Positions 1 through 6,995 of a stretch of 64,000 bases of DNA are shown here, piece after piece. This stretch comes from Leptolinea tardivitalis (GTDB lineage: Bacteria; Chloroflexota; Anaerolineae; Anaerolineales; Anaerolineaceae): positions 310,001-374,000 of the forward strand of contig NZ_BBYA01000008.1 in NCBI RefSeq assembly GCF_001050275.1, written 5' to 3'. The notes below the pieces were generated by a model that saw only the letters and a list, made by a program, of their open reading frames with translations, was not told the origin of the DNA and ran no database searches. Both the position numbers and the translations under genes were made by a program. The first letter of the stretch is position 1. Each line of letters opens with the position of its first letter.

Positions 1-2
1 AC

Positions 3-659
3 GGCGAGCGTCCGGCCTTGCATGTAGTGGGTGCCAACGGCGAATTGACATTGGATGACATCAATTGGGATGTGATTGCATCTGCCCAATTCTTGCATAT
101 GGGTGGTTCATCTCTGCTCCCCAAGATCGATGGCGAACCCACCGCTAAAATTTTGAAATTTGCCAAAGAGCATAATGTTGTCACCACATTTGACCAGGTG
201 GCTATTGCCCGTCCTGATCTTCTGGATATCATCGTTCCATGCATGCCATACACCGATTATTTTATGCCTGGTTTCGAAGAAGCTCAGATGATGTGCGGCT
301 TGAAAGACCGGAAGGATGTCATCAAATTCTTCCTGGATAAAGGCGCAAAACACACCGTCTTTAAGATGGGTGGAGCCGGTTCCAGTATTGCCTGGTATGA
401 CAAGAATGGCCATATCGAAGAGATTCGATTACCGATCCTTAAAGCCAATGTGGTAGATTCCACCGGCTGCGGTGACTCCTACTGTGCCGGCTTTATCAAA
501 GGGCTCTCCCTGGGTTGGGACCTGGAAAAATGCGGCATGCTCGGAAGTGCCTGCGGCGCCCTGGTCATCACAGGATTGGGTTCAGATGCCGGAATCAAAG
601 ATTTCGACAGCACTGTCAAATTCATGAATACGGCGGAAAAATTACCGTTACACGATTAA
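3..659 (+). CDS. PfkB-family carbohydrate kinase (5' end outside window)
   Basis: C-terminal part of a ribokinase/PfkB-type sugar kinase, which phosphorylates a sugar or sugar acid with ATP in the cytoplasm. The frame is open to the window edge (GERPALHVVGANGEL reads upstream of the first in-frame TTG at 18), so the N-terminus is missing. The second PfkB signature is visible as DSTGCGDSYCAGF at about residues 147-159 counted from that TTG, with the catalytic base Asp in GCGD. An ATP-site Gly-rich segment (FKMGGAGS) precedes it. It is followed by a hairpin and then dhaK and dhaL, so it probably belongs to the same catabolic locus. The substrate cannot be read from the visible part. Confidence 0.88.
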   Translation, partial: GERPALHVVGANGELTLDDINWDVIASAQFLHMGGSSLLPKIDGEPTAKILKFAKEHNVVTTFDQVAIARPDLLDIIVPCMPYTDYFMPGFEEAQMMCGLKDRKDVIKFFLDKGAKHTVFKMGGAGSSIAWYDKNGHIEEIRLPILKANVVDSTGCGDSYCAGFIKGLSLGWDLEKCGMLGSACGALVITGLGSDAGIKDFDSTVKFMNTAEKLPLHD

Positions 660-673
660 TGGTAGGATGGGTG

Positions 674-707
674 AAAAGCCGCGGTTCCCTAAGCCGCGGC
701 TTTTCCG
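674..707 (+). terminator. Hairpin between the sugar kinase and dhaK
   Basis: AAAAGCCGCGG at 674-684 pairs perfectly with CCGCGGCTTTT at 694-704, an 11-bp stem with a 9-nt loop; the descending arm ends in four T. It may be an intrinsic terminator or an attenuator lowering transcription into dhaK. Confidence 0.65.
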
Positions 708-751
708 AATTTAATAATGACAAACCCAAATTTTATTAAAGGAAGAGACAA

Positions 752-1747
752 ATGAAAAAATTCATCAATGATCCCTTCAATCTTGTAGATGAAATGTTGG
801 ATGGTTTTCTGGCTGTTCATAAAAAGAAGATCCGAAAGCTGGAAGATGTGCGCTCCATAGCTCGCACCGATGCCCCGGTTGCGGGGAAAGTTGGGATTGT
901 CAGCGGTGGAGGCTCAGGCCATAAACCGGCGTTCATTGGCTTTTGTGGAGAAGGCATGCTGGATGCCGTAGCCGTTGGAGAAATTTTTACTTCACCTCCT
1001 CCACTGGCCTGTTACGAAGCTGTCAAAGCTGCCAACGGTGGAAAGGGTGTTTTGATTCTGCTGGGGAATTATGCCGGTGATGTGATGAACTTCCAGATGT
1101 CTGCTGATCTCAGCGCGGCAGATGGAATCGAAGTAGAGCAGGTGATCCTGACGGACGATGTGGCTTCTGCTCCTAAAGGACAGGAAAACCGGCGTCGTGG
1201 CGTTTCGGGTGCTTTCCTATGCTGGAAAGTGGCTGGGGCCAAAGCGGCAGCTGGGGGCAGCCTGGCAGAATGTAAAGAAGTTGTTGAACGGGTCAATGCC
1301 AATACCCGCACCATCGGTGTGGCTCTTTCACCCTGTACGGTTCCAGCCAAAGGTTCCCCCACATTCGTGCTGGCTGATGATGAGATGGAATACGGCGTAG
1401 GTCACCACGGTGAACCAGGAACGGAACGGATCAAAATGATGTCTCTGGATGATACTGTCCAGAAGATGATGAATGAGATTCTTGTGGACCTCCCATTTAC
1501 AAAAGGTGACAATGTCGCGGTTGTGATCAATGGATTGGGATCAACGCCGCAGATTGAGCTGTACGCTGCTTTCCGAAAAGTAAAGAGTATTCTCGATACG
1601 GAAAAAATAAACATTGAGAATGCCTATGTGGGAGAATTCTTTACCGGGTTGGAAATGGCTGGATTCTCCATCACATTATCGAAACTGGATCCAGAGATCA
1701 AATCTTTGTTAGACGCCCCGGCCAGTACGCCCTGTTATACATGCTAG
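752..1747 (+). CDS. dhaK: Dihydroxyacetone kinase subunit DhaK
   Basis: Substrate-binding subunit of dihydroxyacetone kinase. DhaK binds dihydroxyacetone through a hemiaminal bond to a His and receives phosphate from the DhaL-bound nucleotide. At 331 residues it has the usual subunit length. Visible signatures are SGGGSGHKP (about 51-59), GNYAGDVMNF (about 105-114, with the catalytic Asp at about 110) and GHHGEPG (about 217-223), whose His 219 aligns with the covalent substrate His of the family. The start has a GGAAGAGA ribosome binding site. dhaL follows after 7 bp. No DhaM phosphotransferase subunit is seen nearby, so the phosphate donor is uncertain. The true substrate could be another short keto-sugar. 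Confidence 0.95.
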   Translation: MKKFINDPFNLVDEMLDGFLAVHKKKIRKLEDVRSIARTDAPVAGKVGIVSGGGSGHKPAFIGFCGEGMLDAVAVGEIFTSPPPLACYEAVKAANGGKGVLILLGNYAGDVMNFQMSADLSAADGIEVEQVILTDDVASAPKGQENRRRGVSGAFLCWKVAGAKAAAGGSLAECKEVVERVNANTRTIGVALSPCTVPAKGSPTFVLADDEMEYGVGHHGEPGTERIKMMSLDDTVQKMMNEILVDLPFTKGDNVAVVINGLGSTPQIELYAAFRKVKSILDTEKINIENAYVGEFFTGLEMAGFSITLSKLDPEIKSLLDAPASTPCYTC

Positions 1748-1754
1748 GAGTGAA

Positions 1755-2396
1755 ATGATGTCTGAATCAATCAGCAACAAACAGATGTACCATATCGTCG
1801 AAACCATCTGCGATACCATTGAAGAACAACAACAATATCTTTCTGATCTGGATGGCGAACTTGGCGATGGCGATCATGGTGTTAATATGGCCAAGTGTTT
1901 TCGAGAGGTCCGCAAGAAAGTGGAACCCGTTGCGGATAAGGATTGTGGAACCATATTAAAAACCGTTGGAATGTATGTCATGAACTCAGTGGGCGGAGCC
2001 ATGGGTGCATTATATGGAACCATGTTCCTAAAACTGGCAGCCGAATGTACCGGCAAGACGGAAGTCACACTGGATGATCTGGCACGCATGTTCACGGCGG
2101 CAGAAAACGGCATCCGTACTATCGGGAAAGCACAGGTCGGTGATAAGACTCTATTGGATACGGTCGCACCTGCCGTAGCATCCTTGCAAAAATCAGCCGC
2201 TGAACACAAATCTCTGACAGAAGCTCTGGCGGCTTTTGAAATGGCGGCAAAGAATGGAATGGAATCAACCCGTGACCTTATTGCCAAAATGGGACGGGCG
2301 AGCCGTCTGGGTGAACGGACAATTGGTCATCTGGATGCTGGCGCCACATCTTGTTATTTTATTCTGAGATCATTCGCCCATGGTGTGGAGAAATAG
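1755..2396 (+). CDS. dhaL: Dihydroxyacetone kinase subunit DhaL
   Basis: Nucleotide-binding subunit that transfers phosphate to the substrate held by DhaK. The Mg-ADP-binding motif GELGDGDHG is at about residues 34-42, carrying the metal-binding Asp residues 38 and 40; a Gly/Ala-rich helical region (GGAMGALYGT) follows, and GDKTLLDTV is near residue 128. Length (213 aa) fits a stand-alone DhaL. The gene opens with ATGATG behind a GGAGTGAA site, 7 bp after dhaK, so the pair is translated together. In PTS-dependent systems DhaL is recharged by DhaM; no dhaM or other PTS gene is present in the window. Confidence 0.94.
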   Translation: MMSESISNKQMYHIVETICDTIEEQQQYLSDLDGELGDGDHGVNMAKCFREVRKKVEPVADKDCGTILKTVGMYVMNSVGGAMGALYGTMFLKLAAECTGKTEVTLDDLARMFTAAENGIRTIGKAQVGDKTLLDTVAPAVASLQKSAAEHKSLTEALAAFEMAAKNGMESTRDLIAKMGRASRLGERTIGHLDAGATSCYFILRSFAHGVEK

Positions 2397-2424
2397 CTGA
2401 TACGGGTAAAGAATATTCTTCATA

Positions 2425-2467
2425 GACCTGGGTGGAACTGGTCTTATGGCTTGTTTCAACCCAGGTC
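2425..2467 (+). other. Intercistronic inverted repeat after dhaL
   Basis: GACCTGGGT at 2425-2433 pairs with ACCCAGGTC at 2459-2467, with partial extension inward (GGAAC against GTTTC). No T-run follows, so it is more likely an mRNA processing or stability hairpin than a terminator. It lies just before the ribosome binding site of the next gene. Confidence 0.4.
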
Positions 2468-2488
2468 ATATGTCAATTAGAGGCTATC

Positions 2489-3709
2489 ATGATCGGGAAC
2501 AAAACTGTTATTGTTATTGGAACCGTAGATACAAAAGGCCCGGAATTGGATTATCTGAGACAGCAAGTAAAAGCGGCTGGCTGTGAAGCCTTATTAATGG
2601 ATGTGGGGGTACACAATAAATCTGAAACCAGAGCCGATATTACAGGTGATGATGTTGTCAAAGCCACAAACGACCAAATTGAGTCGATTCGTTCGCTTCC
2701 TCGCGGTGAAGCCGTTGAAAAGATGAGCAATTCGGCGGCCGTATATCTGGCAAAGATGGTGGCTGACGGAAATGCTCATGGTGTGATCGGACTGGGGGGA
2801 TCTGGCGGAACCACAATCTGTGCCGCCGCTATGCGCGGTTTGCCGTACGGTTTGCCTAAACTACTGGTTTCCACCCTGGCTTCGGGGAACACCCGCTGGC
2901 ATATTGGCATATCGGATATCGTGATGATGCCGTCTATTCTGGATATCGGTGGATTGAATCCGATGCTGCAAATGGTCCTTAAGAATGCAGCCGGAGCGAT
3001 TGCCGGAATGGTGAATCACCATGAAGCCTATATTCCCTCCGGAAAGCCGGTGGTTACATTCACCATGTATGGCACAACAACCCCGGGAGTCAGTGCCACA
3101 CGGAAAATCGTTGAGGATGCCGGTTTTGAACCCTGGGTATTTCATGCCTCCGGTGTAGGCGGAAAAACCATGGAACGGATGATTGATCTGGGTTACGTGA
3201 AGGGTGTGGTCGATATGACCCTGGCTGAAATTGGGGCGCATTTGATTGGCGGTTTGCATGATGCCGGCCCGGAACGGCTGGATGCTGCCGGAAAAGTTGG
3301 AATTCCCCAGTTGATTGTTCCTGGAGCAGCCGATACCGTTGTGCTTCCTCCACGGGATCAAATACCGGAGAAGTTCAAAAATCGTATTTTGAATTTCCAT
3401 AACCCGACCATGACCACCATGCGTACAGAACCGGATGAAAATCGGGCCATTGGTGAATTTATAGCCCGTAAATTGAATGCCTCCCACGGACCGGTAAAGG
3501 TTCTTTTCCCGTGGGGTGGTTTGTCATCCATTGACCATCCAGGTAAGATTTTCTATCTGCCGGAAGCCAATAAAGCCCTGTTTGAAACCTTGAAGATAAA
3601 TCTTAAACCCGAGATTGAACTTCTGGAAGACGATCATCATCTGGATGACCCGGAATTTGCCCAAAGGGCAGCCGGAATCTTCCTGAAAATGATTGAGAAA
3701 ACTCATTAA
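2489..3709 (+). CDS. Tm-1-like ATP-binding domain protein (UPF0261)
   Basis: Member of the UPF0261/Tm-1-like family, about 400 residues in bacteria. The N-terminal motif GTVDTKGPELDYL and the glycine-rich IGLGGSGGTTICAAAM (about residues 93-108) are family hallmarks; the latter probably contributes to nucleotide binding. The start at 2489 (ATGATCGGG) is preferred over an upstream ATG at 2432, because it follows an AGAGG site and begins directly with the conserved strand, while 2432 lies inside an inverted repeat. The next gene, 18 bp on, encodes the TIM-barrel half that is fused to this domain in the tomato antiviral protein Tm-1. The bacterial reaction is unknown; context with DhaKL and a sugar kinase suggests carbon metabolism. 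Confidence 0.88.
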   Translation: MIGNKTVIVIGTVDTKGPELDYLRQQVKAAGCEALLMDVGVHNKSETRADITGDDVVKATNDQIESIRSLPRGEAVEKMSNSAAVYLAKMVADGNAHGVIGLGGSGGTTICAAAMRGLPYGLPKLLVSTLASGNTRWHIGISDIVMMPSILDIGGLNPMLQMVLKNAAGAIAGMVNHHEAYIPSGKPVVTFTMYGTTTPGVSATRKIVEDAGFEPWVFHASGVGGKTMERMIDLGYVKGVVDMTLAEIGAHLIGGLHDAGPERLDAAGKVGIPQLIVPGAADTVVLPPRDQIPEKFKNRILNFHNPTMTTMRTEPDENRAIGEFIARKLNASHGPVKVLFPWGGLSSIDHPGKIFYLPEANKALFETLKINLKPEIELLEDDHHLDDPEFAQRAAGIFLKMIEKTH

Positions 3710-3727
3710 TACTAAAAGGATTTCCCC

Positions 3728-4564
3728 ATGAAACAATATACGCGAATTGAGCTAATTAACCGGTTAAAGGCCAAACTGGCTTCTGGAAAGATCATTGTAG
3801 CCGGTGGAGCCGGTACTGGCATTTCTGCTAAATTTGAGGAAGAGGGCGGAGCCGATATTTTGATGGTTTTTAATTCGGGCCGTTACCGAATGCACGGGTT
3901 GGGTTCTCTTTCCGGCTGGATGGCTTATGGTGATGCCAATGCCATCTCAATGGAAATGGGTGAACGCCAGGTGCTTCCGATTACTAAAGAAGTACCCGTG
4001 GTTTGTTCTGTAAATGGAACTGATCCAACCCGGGTGATGTCTGTATTCCTCAAAAAAGTGGTTGAAGCCGGATTTTCAGGTGTAAATAATTTCCCCACGA
4101 TGGGTATGATTGATGGAAACTTCCGGGCGACTCTCGAAGCCACTGGGATGGGGTATGACAAAGAAGTGGATATGATAGGCCTTGCACACCGCATGGATAT
4201 TTTCACGATGGCTTATGCTTTCAAAGTTGAAGAAGCGGTAGCCATGGCGAAAGCTGGCTGCGATATGCTGCTGGCTCATGTCGGCCTGACTTCTGGCGGT
4301 TCCATAGGTGCAGTTAAAACTTTGACTCTCGATGAGTCGGCAGATCTGGTGGCTGAGATGAATGCCGCTGTCAAGAAAGTCAATCCAGAAATTATGGTCT
4401 TATGCCACGGCGGTCCCATCTCGCTGCCAAAGGATGTGGAATATATATTAAGCAAAGTAAAAGTGGAAGGCTTTGTGGGGGCATCCAGTATGGAACGCCT
4501 GCCGGTTGAAACCGGCATCCGCGAAATGACGGCCGCTTTTGCTGCCATCCCCTATAGAAAATGA
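3728..4564 (+). CDS. Phosphoenolpyruvate hydrolase family TIM-barrel protein
   Basis: A 278-residue protein of the PEP_hydrolase/PEP-mutase-like TIM-barrel family, which corresponds to the C-terminal half of plant Tm-1. Visible features are an N-terminal strand with GGAGTGISAKFEEEGGADI (about residues 19-38), the segment NSGRYRMHGLGSLSG, VNGTDPTR near residue 95, and LAHVGLTSGGSIGA near 178. An AAAGGA site precedes the ATG by 6-7 nt. It is the last gene of the block and ends 22 bp before a strong terminator. A lyase or hydrolase acting on a 3-carbon phosphate product of the neighbouring kinases would fit the context, but no catalytic activity can be assigned from the sequence. Confidence 0.85.
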   Translation: MKQYTRIELINRLKAKLASGKIIVAGGAGTGISAKFEEEGGADILMVFNSGRYRMHGLGSLSGWMAYGDANAISMEMGERQVLPITKEVPVVCSVNGTDPTRVMSVFLKKVVEAGFSGVNNFPTMGMIDGNFRATLEATGMGYDKEVDMIGLAHRMDIFTMAYAFKVEEAVAMAKAGCDMLLAHVGLTSGGSIGAVKTLTLDESADLVAEMNAAVKKVNPEIMVLCHGGPISLPKDVEYILSKVKVEGFVGASSMERLPVETGIREMTAAFAAIPYRK

Positions 4565-4585
4565 GTCTTATTTTTTGATTCTTGT

Positions 4586-4620
4586 AGAAGGCCTGATTGT
4601 GATGAATCAGGCCTTCTATT
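4586..4620 (+). terminator. Intrinsic terminator after the dha/Tm-1-like block
   Basis: AGAAGGCCTGATT at 4586-4598 pairs perfectly with AATCAGGCCTTCT at 4605-4617, a 13-bp stem with a 6-nt loop, followed by ATTATTT. It separates this block from the convergent membrane-protein gene ending at 4619. Confidence 0.8.
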
Positions 4621-6127
4621 ATTTAGGCGAATAGAAAACACCTGATCCAGATCTTCGGTCTATTTTATAGTTATTCGCAATGGCAATTCGCATGTTGCGG
4701 GTCATTGAACCTGTGCGGTCTTTTTCCTGTGAATATTCTAAAGTGCCTGTGCTTTTAGGTAAAGCGTGATTAAGTTGGATGACGGAAAATTGATGTGTTT
4801 CAATCATCATCAAAATTAGATTTTCGTCTGTTTCACCCAATATAGCCAATTCAGAAGCCTGATATGGATCAATTTCCAGAGGCTTTCCAGCTGTGTAACA
4901 TAAAAGCAAGTTTTCACAAAAGATGCGTCCTTGTTGATTCTTAAGATAATCTGCATCATCACGAAAACCTTTTTGAACGGATGCCAGCAAATCGGTTGAA
5001 TTACTTCGAGGCAGGCGTATCGGCAGGTGATAGAGCAGGGAAAAAGTTATTATGACCGGTAGCAACCATAACATCGTCTTCCTAATTCCAACGGATTTTG
5101 GGAAGGCAAATTGAACCTTTAGAAGGCAGACACTTAAAAGAAAAGCTAGAGCCAGAAAGAGGTCAAAGAAATAACTAATAGAAGATATTGTTGACCCGGA
5201 AAAGGCCACGGCAACCACCAGAGATATCGCCATATATAACCCGAAGACACGTAATTGCGTATCGAAGACACAAAACATACTGGTCCAACCGGCGGTCAAC
5301 AGAAGGATGAAAAACGGGATATCCAGGCGGGAGAGTTGACTCAATACCCGATCAGGAGCAACATGGGATAATGAATGGAATTGCTGACGAAATTGGACTC
5401 CGAAATGAAAATCAGAAAAAGCATCCAACAAAAACCAGAATAAAAGCAAAGCCAGAACCCAGATAATGCCGTATTTTCGAGAACGGATCATTACATCCAG
5501 GCCAATAGCCAGTGGCAAAGCAAAAAGACTCTGCACGGTGTACAGACTGAGTACCATGAGAAGAGCGGAAATCATCAGAGGCGGCCATGAAGTGGATTTC
5601 CGCAAGTAAATAATCAAACCTGTAACAGCGAATAAAAGTGCCAGGAAATGAGGGTCATCCATTCCGATGTAATCTTGCGCATAGTCAAGATATAAAAGGA
5701 GGGCGGATACACCACCAAAAATGGCAGGTCCTCTATTTATTCCCTGGTGGATGAGAAGCAGACTGCATGCGAAAATAATTACGAGCAGGGAGACCAGAGA
5801 GATGACTCTGCCAGCAAGAAGATAGCTGCCAAAATTTTTGCCTGATAATCCAACCAGGAAATATGACAGCGGCGGATAGGCTGGAGGTGTGAAAGGATCT
5901 GATGACGAATCAGCATACAGTGGTTGACCTTCGGCAATTTCAGAAGCGTGATACACATTGCTTCCTTCATTGTAATTGATTTGATACACATACCCGAGAC
6001 GCATGACCGGATAGATCAACATAAGAATTGCCCCAATAACAAGGAGTAATATCCAGAAGAACAATCCGTTCCTATTCCGGGGATTGATGGCTACGGTTTG
6101 AAAAGAGTCAATCTGTTGAGTTTCCAT
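4619..6127 (-). CDS. GT-C-type membrane glycosyltransferase-like protein
   Basis: A 502-residue polytopic membrane protein. The first membrane segment is at about residues 24-46, followed by an extracytoplasmic loop carrying YNEGSNVYHASEIAEGQPLY and a proline-rich PAYPPLSYFLVG. An acidic residue in the first loop is the hallmark of GT-C (ArnT/PMT-like) lipid-linked sugar transferases. About ten more hydrophobic segments follow and a soluble C-terminal part of about 130 residues ends the protein. It stands alone on the minus strand, facing the dha block and divergent from the iron operon. Its lipid-linked donor and its acceptor are unknown. Confidence 0.72.
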   Translation of the reverse strand: METQQIDSFQTVAINPRNRNGLFFWILLLVIGAILMLIYPVMRLGYVYQINYNEGSNVYHASEIAEGQPLYADSSSDPFTPPAYPPLSYFLVGLSGKNFGSYLLAGRVISLVSLLVIIFACSLLLIHQGINRGPAIFGGVSALLLYLDYAQDYIGMDDPHFLALLFAVTGLIIYLRKSTSWPPLMISALLMVLSLYTVQSLFALPLAIGLDVMIRSRKYGIIWVLALLLFWFLLDAFSDFHFGVQFRQQFHSLSHVAPDRVLSQLSRLDIPFFILLLTAGWTSMFCVFDTQLRVFGLYMAISLVVAVAFSGSTISSISYFFDLFLALAFLLSVCLLKVQFAFPKSVGIRKTMLWLLPVIITFSLLYHLPIRLPRSNSTDLLASVQKGFRDDADYLKNQQGRIFCENLLLCYTAGKPLEIDPYQASELAILGETDENLILMMIETHQFSVIQLNHALPKSTGTLEYSQEKDRTGSMTRNMRIAIANNYKIDRRSGSGVFYSPK

Positions 6128-6289
6128 TTATCCGCTATTGACGTGAAGTACTACAACACAATTGTCTATCAAATGCTGTTATTTCATTCTAGCTTAAAGG
6201 GGATGCCTGGTTCCAAAATCTGATTCAAATTGTCAGGATCGGAAAAACAACTTATCTTTTTTGTAAAATAAATTCGTATTGGTTTGTGT

Positions 6290-6329
6290 TATACTTCACA
6301 AATGATAAGGCATGCCTTATCATTTGTGA
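6290..6329 (+). promoter_or_regulatory. Iron-operon promoter with perfect 34-bp palindromic operator
   Basis: TATACT at 6290-6295 is a good -10 hexamer with no clear -35. Directly after it, 6296-6329 is a perfect 34-bp palindrome with half-site TCACAAATGATAAGGCA. The core TAAGGCATGCCTTA resembles DtxR/IdeR/MntR-type boxes. It spans the expected transcription start and its right end supplies part of the GTGAGG ribosome binding site of the ATG at 6336, so a bound regulator, or an RNA hairpin, would block expression. Confidence 0.75.
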
Positions 6330-6335
6330 GGAAAA

Positions 6336-6995
6336 ATGATAAATCCATCGGTTTCAATAGAAGATTATCTGGGTGCTATTTACCGTTTGCAACGGAAAGA
6401 CGGTCAGCCTCTCCCGCTGGGAGATTTACAAGAACATTTTGGTTTTTCACCTATTTCCATCCATGAGATGGTACAAAAGCTGGTTCAACGGGGATTGGCT
6501 GTATATATCCCCTATAAGGGGGTATTGCTGACTTTAACTGGTTCCACCACCGCCGAGGCTTTGATCCGCCGACACCGTATATGGGAATGTTTCCTCTCAA
6601 ACGAATTGGCTGTCCCGATTGATGAAGCTCATCAGTTAGCCGGTGATCTGGAACATGCGGCACCAGATTGGATTACTGAACGGTTATTTAACCATCTCGG
6701 TCAGCCATCTTTCTGCCCTCATGGCAGTGCAATAGATGAACTGACATCCACACCAGTGGGAATTTCAATAGCCAACGGTCAGGCGGGGCGGACGTATGTA
6801 ATCTCGTGTATATCTCCTGAGAACTCAAATTCTCTTCAAATCGCTCGCGAGGCCGGTATATTACCTGGTTCATCGTTAACGATCATTGAGAAAAAGAACG
6901 GGAATATTGAAATTGAAATAAATGATCAGAAAAAGCAATTATCGGAAGACGATCTCGCTTATTTCTGGGGAATGGATATGACGGATGGATCATGA
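6336..6995 (+). CDS. DtxR-family metal-dependent regulator
   Basis: A 219-residue iron- or manganese-responsive repressor. An N-terminal winged helix (residues about 5-65: SIEDYLGAIYRLQ, then LPLGDLQEHFGFSPISIHEMVQKL) is followed by a dimerisation domain with the family segments LIRRHRIWECFL and FCPHGSAI, and a C-terminal FeoA/SH3-like domain (about 145-219). The Cys-Pro-His-Gly segment is part of the metal-binding region of the family. It is the first gene of the feo operon and overlaps the feoB start by 11 bp. The palindrome immediately upstream makes autoregulation likely. Confidence 0.9.
   Translation: MINPSVSIEDYLGAIYRLQRKDGQPLPLGDLQEHFGFSPISIHEMVQKLVQRGLAVYIPYKGVLLTLTGSTTAEALIRRHRIWECFLSNELAVPIDEAHQLAGDLEHAAPDWITERLFNHLGQPSFCPHGSAIDELTSTPVGISIANGQAGRTYVISCISPENSNSLQIAREAGILPGSSLTIIEKKNGNIEIEINDQKKQLSEDDLAYFWGMDMTDGS

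Noticed and set aside
2432-2488. Longer N-terminus for the Tm-1-like protein from ATG 2432
   Set aside because: The 19 extra residues come from an inverted repeat, have no ribosome binding site and precede the conserved start of the family.
2861-3487. 208-codon minus-strand frame within the Tm-1-like gene
   Set aside because: Shadow frame with unnatural composition and no ribosome binding site.
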